Source of the DNA: Allopontixanthobacter sp041552775
GTDB taxonomy: Bacteria; Pseudomonadota; Alphaproteobacteria; Sphingomonadales; Sphingomonadaceae
Length of the DNA stretch: 58,124 bases
NCBI GenBank assembly: GCA_041552775.1
Contig: JBFEKH010000006.1
Coordinates: forward strand, 1-58,124
Reading direction: 5' to 3'
A model generated the notes under the pieces. The model did not search any database, was not told the origin of the DNA, and saw nothing but the letters and a program-made list of their open reading frames with translations. Both the position numbers and the translations under genes were made by a program. Shown piece after piece: positions 51,108 to 58,124 of this stretch; position 1 is the first letter of the stretch, and every line of letters begins with the position of its first letter.

Positions 51108-53336
51108 TTATTCCGGCGGCGTCACCCCGTGCCGCTGGAGGAAGGCGAAGATCGTGTTCCACAAATGTGGGCTAATCTGTTCGCCTGACACGCGGTGAGT
51201 GTAGCCAGGGTATAGCATCATTTCGAACGGACGGTTCGCGCCCTGCAGCTTGGCGATCAGCTCGGACGAATTTTCGAACACCACATTGTCATCCGCCATG
51301 CCATGGATCAGCAGCAGCGGATCGGTGATTTTCTCCGCATCGGGGATCGCGCTGGCCTTTTCGTAAGCCTCCGGGACTTGGCGCGGGTCGCCCATGAAAC
51401 GCTCGGTATAATGGGTGTCATACAATTCCCACCGCGTGACCGGCGCACCGGAAATGCCTGCCGCATACAGCCCGGGATCGGCCTGCATCTGCTTCAGCGT
51501 CATGTAGCCACCATAGGACCAGCCGTAGAGCGCAACCTTGCCGGCATCGACGAAATCGAGTGACTTCAGGAACTGCGCCGCGGCCTTCTGGTCAGCCACT
51601 TCGACCCCGCCCATTGCGCGGTAGATCGGCTGTTCGAATGCCACGCCGCGATTGGCGCTGCCGCGATTGTCGATCTGGAAATAGATGTATCCCTTGTCGG
51701 CAATGGCCTGCGGCAATGCGCCGTCCCAGTCCCGGTTGACGGTCTGCGGGCCGGGTCCGCCGTAATGACTGAACAGTACCGGATATTTCTTGTCCGGCTC
51801 CATCTTCGGCTTGAGCATCATCCAGTGCAGATCGGTGACCCCGTCGGCTGCCTTGATCTTCCCGTATTCAGGCGCCACGTGGCTGGAAAGATGCGCGCTA
51901 TAAGGGTGGGACGCGTTCAGCGCATTTTCCTCGACCCATGCCAGCATCTCGCCCGACATATCCGCCAGATAGGTTTGCGGCGGCTGCTTCTCGTTTGAAC
52001 GGGTCACCAGCAAAGTCTGGCCGGTCTTGTCCATCTCGGCGCTTGCTGCCCAGCCAGCATCGCTCACGCGGGTGACCGTGCCGGGAATGGAAAGATCGGC
52101 GTGATAGACGGCCTGCGCCAGCACATCGTCGCGGTTGCCGGTAAAATAGAGCAGGCCCGCATCCTCGTTCACGCCGACCAATTTTGTCGCGACCCAGTCG
52201 CCTCTGGTCAGCTGGGTCCATTGCCCATCGGCAAATCGGTAAAAATGCCCGAAACCGCTACGTTCCGACCACCAAATCAGGCTGCCATCCTTCAGGAATT
52301 TGTAATTGTCGGACAGGTTTATCCAGTAATCCCTGGCGGCTGCGGTTTCGGTGAGCAATATCTCGGATTTTCCGGTCGCCGGATCCACTTTGAGCATATC
52401 GAGCACGGTCTGGTCGCGGTTCTGGCGTTGGACATACAGGAAATCGTCCGGTCCCCAATCGGCGCGGGCGAGGTAAATATCGGTTTCCGCGCCGAGATCG
52501 ACCTCAACCTTGCCGCTGCCATCGGGGTTCATCAGAAACAATTGCACCAGCGCATTGTCGCTGCCAGCCGCCGGATAGCGCTGGTCGAACACCTTGGTCC
52601 CGGTCGCGCCAATTGCGGCGCGTGTGACCACGCCGACCGGGCTTTCATCGGTGCGCTGCACGGCGATGCGGTCATCGTTCGGCGACCACCAATAGCCGGT
52701 CAGGCGGCTCATTTCCTCCTGCGCGACGAATTCCGCCTCTCCCCAGCGGATCAGTTCGCCTTCCTTGGGGGTGATTGGCCTGGCTTCCTCGCCCACCGCG
52801 CCAACCCACAGCTGACGATCCCGGACAAAGGACAGATAGGTGCTTTTGGGGCTGAGCCCGGGATTGAGTTCGCTTTCTTCCGTATCGGTCAGCCGCTTCA
52901 CCGAGCCATCAAGGCTGGCGAGATACAAATCGCCGTCCAGCGGCACCAGCATCGCCGAACTGTCGGCGGTCCATTCATAGGTCACGATGCCCGACAGATT
53001 ACCGATCCGCTGCCGCTCGCGCTGCATTTTCTCGTCTTCGGACAATTCCCGTCCCGAACCCAGCTTTTCCGAATCGACCAGCATCGACCATTCGCCGGTC
53101 TGACGGTCATAGCCCCACAGATCGTACCGATCCTTGTCGGTTTCGCGGTTCTTCAGCAGCGTGAGATAGCGCCCGTCAGGTGACAGCTTGACCCCGCGCG
53201 GGGCCGGGCCGTTCAGGCTCGGGCTTGCAAAAACCTGCTCGAAAGTCAGGTCCGCAGAACCGTTCATGGACCCACCCTGCGCGAAAGCCGGGGCGGAAAA
53301 GGCAAATGACGCAGCAGCGGCAAGCAGTAGGCGCAT
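51108..53336 (-). CDS. S9 family peptidase, dipeptidyl-peptidase IV-like, exported
   Basis: 742 residues. A cleavable signal peptide (MRLLLAAAASFAFSAPAFAQ) predicts periplasmic location. The N-terminal half is a beta-propeller of DPP IV type (WSPNDDRIAVQRTDES, TGYWWSPNDD). The C-terminal alpha/beta hydrolase carries Ser607 in GWSYGGYM, Asp in HGMADDNV and His714 in GYTHRV. The double-Glu dipeptide-binding motif falls at VAQEEMSRLTGYWW. It removes N-terminal X-Pro dipeptides from peptides. No operon partner on this strand. Confidence 0.93.
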   Translation of the reverse strand: MRLLLAAAASFAFSAPAFAQGGSMNGSADLTFEQVFASPSLNGPAPRGVKLSPDGRYLTLLKNRETDKDRYDLWGYDRQTGEWSMLVDSEKLGSGRELSEDEKMQRERQRIGNLSGIVTYEWTADSSAMLVPLDGDLYLASLDGSVKRLTDTEESELNPGLSPKSTYLSFVRDRQLWVGAVGEEARPITPKEGELIRWGEAEFVAQEEMSRLTGYWWSPNDDRIAVQRTDESPVGVVTRAAIGATGTKVFDQRYPAAGSDNALVQLFLMNPDGSGKVEVDLGAETDIYLARADWGPDDFLYVQRQNRDQTVLDMLKVDPATGKSEILLTETAAARDYWINLSDNYKFLKDGSLIWWSERSGFGHFYRFADGQWTQLTRGDWVATKLVGVNEDAGLLYFTGNRDDVLAQAVYHADLSIPGTVTRVSDAGWAASAEMDKTGQTLLVTRSNEKQPPQTYLADMSGEMLAWVEENALNASHPYSAHLSSHVAPEYGKIKAADGVTDLHWMMLKPKMEPDKKYPVLFSHYGGPGPQTVNRDWDGALPQAIADKGYIYFQIDNRGSANRGVAFEQPIYRAMGGVEVADQKAAAQFLKSLDFVDAGKVALYGWSYGGYMTLKQMQADPGLYAAGISGAPVTRWELYDTHYTERFMGDPRQVPEAYEKASAIPDAEKITDPLLLIHGMADDNVVFENSSELIAKLQGANRPFEMMLYPGYTHRVSGEQISPHLWNTIFAFLQRHGVTPPE

Positions 53337-53411
53337 ATCAAAGGAAAACCTCTCTATCTAGGTCCTGCGAGCCTAGCGCGGCGCGCGGTCCACGCAAAGC
53401 AGGGACGCAAA

Positions 53412-53448
53412 GAAAAAGGGCGCCCCGGTTTACCCGGAACGCCCCTTT
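53412..53448 (-). terminator. Rho-independent terminator of the rpsP-rimM-trmD-rplS operon
   Basis: On the minus strand: AAAGGGGCG, TT, CCGG, loop, CCGG, GG, CGCCCTTTTT. It begins about 20 bases past the rplS stop. Confidence 0.8.
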
Positions 53449-53468
53449 CAATTCTACTGCTGAAGGGC

Positions 53469-53837
53469 TTATGCCTTCGGAGCGTAATCGCGGCGTTCGG
53501 CGATACGAGCGCGCTTGCCGGTGAGGCCGCGCAGATAGTACAGCTTCGCGCGGCGCACGATACCGCGGCGAACCACGGTGATGCTGTCCACGATTGGCGC
53601 ATAAAGCGGGAATACACGTTCCACACCTTCGCCGAAGCTCATCTTGCGAACGGTGAAGTTGCTGCCCATGCCGCGGTTCGAACGGGCAATACATACGCCT
53701 TCGAACATCTGGATACGCTCACGCGTTCCTTCGACAACTTTTACGCCGACGCGAACGGTGTCGCCTGCGCGGAAATTCGGTATTTCTTTCGCAGCCTTGG
53801 CAATTTCCTCGGCTTCGATCTGCTGGATAAGGTTCAT
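53469..53837 (-). CDS. rplS: 50S ribosomal protein L19
   Basis: 122 residues: MNLIQQIEAEEIAKAAKEIP, FRAGDTVRVGVKVVEGTRER, GVCIARSNRGMGSNFTVRK and KLYYLRGLTGKRARI, a full-length L19. It sits at the subunit interface. It overlaps trmD by 4 bases (ATGA), the classical order, and ends the operon before a terminator. Confidence 0.97.
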   Translation of the reverse strand: MNLIQQIEAEEIAKAAKEIPNFRAGDTVRVGVKVVEGTRERIQMFEGVCIARSNRGMGSNFTVRKMSFGEGVERVFPLYAPIVDSITVVRRGIVRRAKLYYLRGLTGKRARIAERRDYAPKA

Positions 53838-54580
53838 TGACCCCGGTCCTTATTTTTTCGTCGCGCGCCAGAGGCAGACTGGTCCCGAACGTCACAATGA
53901 CGTTCCCAAAGGTCCGGCCTGCGTAACCGTGTGTGATCTTCCGACATGGCTTTGCGCCACGCCTCGATCTTCGCATGATCCCCCGATCGCAACACTTCGG
54001 GGATCGTGCGCCCTTCCCATTCCTGAGGTCGGGTATAATGAGGATATTCGAGAAGGCCTTCTTCAAAGCTTTCTTCGGTACCACTCGAAGCCGCGCCCAT
54101 TACGCCGGGAAGCAGCCGAATGCAAGCGTCGAGTATCATCAGCGCGGCAGGTTCTCCGCCCGACAAAACGATGTCCCCGACCGAGATTTCTTCCACATCG
54201 CGGCCTTCGAAAATCCGTTCATCAAATCCTTCGAACCGGCCGCACAGGATCGTAACCCCCGGACCCGCCGAGAGCTCGCGAATGCGCGCCTGCGTGATGG
54301 GCTTGCCGCGCGGTGTCATCGCCAGCACCGGAGCGTCCGGGTGAGCGGCCCGCGCATGGTCGATCGCGCCCGCCAGCACGTTGGCCTTCAGCACCATCCC
54401 GGCACCGCCGCCAGCAGGCGTATCGTCGACCGTGCGGTGCTTGTCCGCCGCGAAATCGCGGATCTGGATGGTATCGAGCGACCACTTGCCCTCCTCCAGC
54501 GCCCGCCCCGCCAGGGACACGCCCAGCGGCCCGGGAAACATCTCGGGATAAAGCGTGAGAATGGTAGCGGCGAAGGTCAT
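53834..54580 (-). CDS. trmD: tRNA (guanine-N1)-methyltransferase TrmD
   Basis: 248 residues from ATG 54580 (the frame is open 97 codons further, but this reads another gene). The SPOUT knot fold: LTLYPEMFPGPLG, DDTPAGGGAGMVLK, LCGRFEGFDERIFE, ISVGDIVLSGGEPAAL and the C-terminal LEYPHYTRPQEWEG. It makes m1G37 in tRNAs and prevents frameshifting. The start overlaps the upstream membrane-protein gene by 4 bases. Its first 36 codons are nearly duplicated at 54987-55094. The C-terminal 20 residues are Arg/Lys-rich and overlap rplS. Confidence 0.96.
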   Translation of the reverse strand: MTFAATILTLYPEMFPGPLGVSLAGRALEEGKWSLDTIQIRDFAADKHRTVDDTPAGGGAGMVLKANVLAGAIDHARAAHPDAPVLAMTPRGKPITQARIRELSAGPGVTILCGRFEGFDERIFEGRDVEEISVGDIVLSGGEPAALMILDACIRLLPGVMGAASSGTEESFEEGLLEYPHYTRPQEWEGRTIPEVLRSGDHAKIEAWRKAMSEDHTRLRRPDLWERHCDVRDQSASGARRKNKDRGQ

Positions 54581-54906
54581 TTGAATACATCCATATCCAC
54601 CGGCTCCGACCTTTTTGCCAAGCGTGAAACACAATACGTGATCGGCAAGCATGGAATGAGGGTCACAACCGACCACGTCACAAGCAATTGCACGAGATCG
54701 CCAACGGGTTCGGATCCCAAAAACCCAAAATCGCTGGCTATCGTCGAGAGCATTGACGGGAGTGACGCCGCAACCGATGAAATCACAAGCAAACGGCGAA
54801 ATGTCGGAGTGGCACCCTTCTTGATGAGCTCTCCATGGGCGAACAAGCCGGCAAATAGCGCTGGCAAGCAAAGGTTGAAAATCAGGAGAATCGGCAATAG
54901 TTTCAC
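54577..54906 (-). CDS. Small membrane protein in the rimM-trmD gap (copy 2)
   Basis: 109 residues with three hydrophobic segments (about 3-23, 38-58, 70-92). It ends VDMDVFK, and its stop overlaps the trmD start (ATGA). Its start overlaps the end of the trmD-like fragment by 4 bases. The G+C content looks lower than in its neighbours. It resembles the 55091-55423 protein in length, topology, the Arg-rich loop before helix 2 and the terminal DVF, but identity is low. I recognise no family. It may be foreign or fast-evolving. Confidence 0.7.
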   Translation of the reverse strand: MKLLPILLIFNLCLPALFAGLFAHGELIKKGATPTFRRLLVISSVAASLPSMLSTIASDFGFLGSEPVGDLVQLLVTWSVVTLIPCLPITYCVSRLAKRSEPVDMDVFK

Positions 54907-55094
54907 GTTGTGAAGTTCACCCCGCCCTTTCTGCGCGTATCAACGTGCAACGCGAACACATCGCACTGTGAGTAATGGCCATCGTTGTCGAGTGACCACT
55001 TGCCATCCTCCAGTGCCCGCCCTGACAGGTACACGCCCAGCGGCCCGGGAAACATCTCGGCATGAAGCGTCATAATGGTAGCGGCGAAGGTCAT
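54903..55094 (-). pseudogene. 63-codon fragment duplicating the trmD 5' end
   Basis: The first 36 codons match the real trmD start: 30 of 36 residues, and 97 of 108 bases by hand count. Codons 37-63 are unrelated and end at a stop overlapping the start of the next membrane gene. Its ATG overlaps the stop of the upstream membrane gene, as in the intact trmD. The catalytic and SAM-binding parts are missing, so it cannot be a methyltransferase. It may be a remnant left by insertion, or a translated coupler. Confidence 0.8.
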
Positions 55095-55423
55095 TCAAAG
55101 ACGTCGGGCTTGATTGGCGGATTGCGCTTGGATTCGCAGCGACGGGTATAAAAATAGGCCACCGGAAAAGCGATCACTGCGGTCAGAAAAACTGCCAGCA
55201 CGAAAACGGCGAAAATCGGGATCCAGCCATCCGCCAGTGGATCACTGCCAGCACCCAGCGCAGCGAAAGCCGGTAATGTCGGGATGAAGCCGGCACCAAT
55301 TGCGGCAATGCTCACACGTCCTTTTACCGAACTGCCGGGCCGAACAATGCCAAGGATGAAGGCGAAGGCCAGCGCGAACAGGGCCACGATTGCTACGACG
55401 AAAAACAGACCGAAGATCATCAT
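55091..55423 (-). CDS. Small membrane protein in the rimM-trmD gap (copy 1)
   Basis: 110 residues. Hydrophobic segments at about 2-27, 38-58 and 68-92, then a charged tail TRRCESKRNPP ending KPDVFE. The start is 9 bases after the rimM stop, and the stop overlaps the ATG of the trmD-like fragment. Its length, topology and last residues parallel the 54577-54906 protein, so they are probably distant paralogs. No known domain is evident. It is likely co-translated with the ribosome-maturation genes. Confidence 0.7.
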   Translation of the reverse strand: MMIFGLFFVVAIVALFALAFAFILGIVRPGSSVKGRVSIAAIGAGFIPTLPAFAALGAGSDPLADGWIPIFAVFVLAVFLTAVIAFPVAYFYTRRCESKRNPPIKPDVFE

Positions 55424-55432
55424 GGAACCGGT

Positions 55433-55939
55433 CTAATCAATCACGAATGCGGAGTCGATTACCATGCCTTCGGCGCTCCATTCGGGCACCGCATCCTTGT
55501 TCATCGGGACCATGAAGCGCTTGCCGGATTTACCGTCCACTGGCGGACGTTCGACTTCGATGACATCCCCGGCGCCAAAATTCAGCACCTGGACCACAAT
55601 ACCCAAAACCTCGCCGGTTTCGGAGGCGGCCGGCAGGCCAAGCAGATCGGCGTGGTAGTATTCGCCCTCGGCCAGGTCGGGGAAGTCCGTGCGGGTCACG
55701 GTCAGCGCCGTTCCGCGCAGCTTTTCAGCCGTGTTGCGATCCTCGCATTCGGCAAAGCGGGCGACTGCGCCGCCCTTGTTGTCGTCGCGGATTTTCTGAA
55801 GGGTGAATGCGCCGTCATTGAAGCTCTTGTAACGCTTCAATTCTGCCCAGCCTTCGCCGAACAGCTTCAGGCGGACTTCGCCCGTCACGCCATGCGCGCC
55901 GATAATGGCTGCCAGCGTAACGGGCTTGTCGTTTGACAA
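55433..55939 (-). CDS. rimM: Ribosome maturation factor RimM
   Basis: 168 residues. The N-terminal RimM barrel opens VTLAAIIGAHGVTGEVRLKL. The PRC-barrel C-terminal part has EGEYYHADLLGLPA and KSGKRFMVPMNKDAVPEW. It helps 16S 3' domain assembly and binds S19. It starts 5 bases after rpsP. The normal next gene, trmD, is displaced by two small membrane genes. Confidence 0.95.
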   Translation of the reverse strand: MSNDKPVTLAAIIGAHGVTGEVRLKLFGEGWAELKRYKSFNDGAFTLQKIRDDNKGGAVARFAECEDRNTAEKLRGTALTVTRTDFPDLAEGEYYHADLLGLPAASETGEVLGIVVQVLNFGAGDVIEVERPPVDGKSGKRFMVPMNKDAVPEWSAEGMVIDSAFVID

Positions 55940-55944
55940 AGGGA

Positions 55945-56499
55945 TCAGCCCTCGGTCTTTTCTTCGGAAGCAGCTTCTTCAGTTGGTGCTTCTTCAGCTG
56001 GTGCATCTTCGGCGGCAGCTTCTTCAGCTGGAGCCTCTGGAGCAGCTTCTTCGGTGGGTGCTTCTGGTGCTGCTTCTTCAGCCGGAGCTTCTTCAGCAAC
56101 TGGTTCTTCAGCTGGAGCAGCCTTGGCTTCTTCCACGGCAGCCTTGGCAGCTTCGTCAGCCGCTGCAGCCTTTTCAGCCTTTTCTTCAGCGCGTTCCACG
56201 GCCTTTTCGCCTGGCTTTGCCTTGTTGGGGTTGTTGCGCGGCGCACGTTCCAGAACGCCAGCAGCATCCAGGAAGCGGGCGACACGGTCGCTAGGCTGGC
56301 CGCCGACGCCGAGCCAGTAACGGGCGCGGTCTTCGTTCAGCGAAACGCGCTTTTCGTCATCCTTGGCGAGCAGCGGGTTATAGGTGCCGATCTGCTCAAG
56401 ATATTTGCCGTCGCGCGGTGCGCGTTGGTCAGCCGCAACGATGCGGTAGTACGGACGCTTCTTGGAGCCACCGCGAGAAAGACGGAGTGCAATTGCCAT
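55945..56499 (-). CDS. rpsP: 30S ribosomal protein S16 with Ala/Glu-rich tail
   Basis: 184 residues, about 100 more than E. coli. The S16 core (MAIALRLSRGGSKKRPYYRI, DGKYLEQIGTYNPLLAK, DRARYWLGVGGQPSDRVARF) ends near residue 85. The remainder is an Ala/Glu/Pro repeat (EEAAPEAPTEE-like units), almost certainly disordered and acidic. Elongated S16 tails are known in alphaproteobacteria. It opens the rpsP-rimM-...-rplS operon and follows ffh by 33 bases. Confidence 0.95.
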   Translation of the reverse strand: MAIALRLSRGGSKKRPYYRIVAADQRAPRDGKYLEQIGTYNPLLAKDDEKRVSLNEDRARYWLGVGGQPSDRVARFLDAAGVLERAPRNNPNKAKPGEKAVERAEEKAEKAAAADEAAKAAVEEAKAAPAEEPVAEEAPAEEAAPEAPTEEAAPEAPAEEAAAEDAPAEEAPTEEAASEEKTEG

Positions 56500-56532
56500 T
56501 GTAGTTTACCTTTCGAGTATAAGTATCTGTAA

Positions 56533-57996
56533 TTATTTCTTGTTTAGTAAATTCTGAAGGTCGGGTGGAAGGTTGCCCATTCCGCCGCCACCCATGCCGC
56601 CCATGCCAGCCCCGCCGCCCGGACCGCCGAGGCCCGGCATCGCTGCGCCCATGCCGCCCTTGCCGAACAATGCGCCGAGGCCTTTCAGCCCGCCCATCTT
56701 GCGGATCTGCTTCATCGCCTTGGACATTTCCTGATGCATTTTCAGCAGACGATTGACGTCTTGCACCTGCATGCCGGCACCGGCAGCAACGCGTTTCTTC
56801 CGCTTGGCGTTCAGCAGCGCGGGGTTGGCGCGCTCTTTCGGGGTCATCGACCCGATCACCGCATCCATGTGGACCAACACCTTGTCGTCCATGCCGCTCT
56901 GCGCCATCGCCGCCTTGGCTTTCTTCATGCCCGGCATCATGCCGGCCAGCATTCCGAGGCCGCCCATGCTCTGCATCTGGCGCAGCTGGGTGCGCAAATC
57001 GTTAAGGTCGAACTGGCCCTTGGCCATCCGCCGCGCCTGTTCCTCGGCATCTTCGGCGCTGATCGTGGCTGCGGCTTTTTCCACCAGGCTGACGACATCG
57101 CCCATGCCCAGGATGCGATTGGCGATCCGGCTCGGCTGGAATGCCTCAAGCGCGTCCAGCTTCTCGCCGGTACCGGCAAATTTGATCGGCTTGCCGGTGA
57201 CGTGGCGCATCGACAGCGCAGCACCGCCGCGCGCATCGCCGTCCATCCGGGTGAGGATAACGCCGGTCAGGCTGACTTCGCTGGAGAAGTTCTGCGCGAC
57301 ATTGACCGCGTCCTGGCCGGTCAGCGCATCGACCACCAGCAGCACTTCGGTCGGCACCGTGATAGAGGCAACTGCCTTCATCTCGGCCATGAGCGCTTCG
57401 TCTACATGCAACCGGCCCGCAGTATCGAGCAGCAGCACATCGACATTTTGCAATTTCGCGGATTCAAGCGCGCGGCGGGCGATATCGACCGGCTGCTGAC
57501 CAGCGATAATCGGCAGTGTCGCAGTTTCAATCTGGGTGCCGAGCACTGCCAGCTGTTCCTGCGCGGCGGGACGATTGACGTCGAGCGACGCCATCATGAC
57601 CTTCTTGCCGTGCTTTTCGCGGATGAATTTTGCCAGTTTGGCGGATGTGGTCGTCTTGCCGGAGCCTTGCAGGCCAACCATCATGATCACGACCGGCGGT
57701 TTCGCTTCGAGGTTCAGGCCTTCCTGCGTTTCACCGCCAAGTGTCTCGATCAGTTCGTCATTGACGATCTTGACCACTTGTTGGCCCGGCGTGACCGACC
57801 TGAGAACCTCGGCGCCGATCGCCTTTTCGGTGACTCGGTCAACAAAACGGCGAACCACCGGCAGCGCAACGTCCGCTTCCAGCAGCGCAACGCGCACTTC
57901 GCGCATTGCATCGCGCACATCCTGTTCGGACAATGCGCCGCGGCCGCGCAGCTTGTCGAACACTCCGCCCAGGCGGTCGGATAGACTGTCAAACAT
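56533..57996 (-). CDS. ffh: Signal recognition particle protein Ffh
   Basis: 487 residues from ATG 57996 (product MFDSLSDRLGGVFDKLRG). The N-domain helices are followed by the G domain with GLQGSGKTTTSAKLAKF, DVNRPAAQEQL, LLDTAGRLHVD and LTRMDGDARGG. The Met-rich M domain then binds 4.5S RNA. The C-terminus is a Gly/Met-rich tail (GGMGAAMPGLG then more of the same). It targets nascent membrane proteins. GGAGG precedes the ATG. Neighbour of rpsP as usual in alphaproteobacteria. Confidence 0.97.
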   Translation of the reverse strand: MFDSLSDRLGGVFDKLRGRGALSEQDVRDAMREVRVALLEADVALPVVRRFVDRVTEKAIGAEVLRSVTPGQQVVKIVNDELIETLGGETQEGLNLEAKPPVVIMMVGLQGSGKTTTSAKLAKFIREKHGKKVMMASLDVNRPAAQEQLAVLGTQIETATLPIIAGQQPVDIARRALESAKLQNVDVLLLDTAGRLHVDEALMAEMKAVASITVPTEVLLVVDALTGQDAVNVAQNFSSEVSLTGVILTRMDGDARGGAALSMRHVTGKPIKFAGTGEKLDALEAFQPSRIANRILGMGDVVSLVEKAAATISAEDAEEQARRMAKGQFDLNDLRTQLRQMQSMGGLGMLAGMMPGMKKAKAAMAQSGMDDKVLVHMDAVIGSMTPKERANPALLNAKRKKRVAAGAGMQVQDVNRLLKMHQEMSKAMKQIRKMGGLKGLGALFGKGGMGAAMPGLGGPGGGAGMGGMGGGGMGNLPPDLQNLLNKK

Positions 57997-58124
57997 AGTC
58001 CTCACTCCTCCGCCGCAGCCCGTGCAGCGCTAAATGCCAAAAACGCCGGCGAACGAAACCTCGTTGGCCAGCGTGCGGGAAATACCCGGCTTCAATCAAT
58101 TTATATTGGTGGAGCCTAGCGGGA
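57997..58124. other. Upstream region of ffh to the window edge
   Basis: 128 bases without a gene. TATAAA on the minus strand near 58097-58110 could be an ffh -10, but its -35 would lie beyond the edge. Nothing else is evident. Confidence 0.4.

Noticed and set aside
56734..57984. 416-codon open frame antisense to ffh
   Set aside because: Shadow of a high-GC coding strand; no family signature.
1..58124. CRISPR arrays, insertion sequences, integrases, rRNA
   Set aside because: None seen on reading both strands; no regularly spaced repeats, transposase motifs or rRNA sequence.

Overview
The window is 58 kb of a dense, GC-rich bacterial chromosome. It reads as an alphaproteobacterium of the Sphingomonadales, most like the Erythrobacteraceae. 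That placement is inferred from gene content and order (sdhC-sdhD-sdhA, bamD-recN-ligA, rpsP-rimM-trmD-rplS next to ffh, rpsF-rpsR-rplI near fabD-fabG) and not from any search. I see no rRNA, tRNA, CRISPR array, insertion sequence or prophage. Most of it is core genome, with accessory genes between the core blocks.

Layout. 1-5.7 kb: a truncated M28 peptidase lipoprotein, 3-hydroxybutyrate dehydrogenase, a neutral zinc metallopeptidase, a BlaI/M56 sensor pair with a clear TACAnnTGTA operator, and a CsbD-like stress protein. 5.8-8.6 kb: sdhCDA without sdhB, closed by a terminator and headed by a perfect 23-bp palindrome. 8.7-11 kb: an SDR, prmA and a DUF2459 protein. 11-15.7 kb: ligA, recN, bamD. 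15.8-24.6 kb: a signalling island with a small winged-helix-like protein, a LuxR solo with a lux-box-like palindrome, and two GGDEF-EAL-PilZ proteins on either side of lepA. 24.7-31.5 kb: a medium-chain-length type PHA synthase and depolymerase, a ferredoxin reductase, an amidohydrolase and a DUF2855 protein. 31.6-35.5 kb: dnaN, fabG, fabD and an LD-carboxypeptidase, divergent from an Mpl-type ligase. 37-41 kb: DUF808, rpsF-rpsR-rplI, amn. 41-47.9 kb: an Nramp-like transporter preceded by what looks like the 5' stub of another gene, rimB-rimK, a hydrolase and a marR-emrA-emrB efflux operon. 47.9-53.3 kb: a DsbA-like isomerase, a lipoprotein, asd, an Asp-nucleophile hydrolase and a DPP IV-like peptidase. 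53.4-58 kb: rplS, trmD, rimM, rpsP and ffh.

The most unusual structure lies in the last block. Between rimM and trmD there are two small membrane-protein genes. Each ends in a 4-base ATGA overlap with a trmD start. The upstream trmD start belongs to a 63-codon fragment whose first 36 codons nearly match the real trmD; the fragment then diverges and overlaps the next membrane gene. The chain looks like repeated cassette insertion or duplication at the trmD 5' end.

Functional links: PHA storage (phaC, phaZ, bdhA), c-di-GMP signalling (two PilZ-containing proteins, one with altered catalytic motifs), ribosome assembly and modification (rimM, trmD, prmA, rimK/rimB, with S6, L9, S16, L19 and S18), and envelope maintenance (bamD, ldcA, mpl, lipoproteins).
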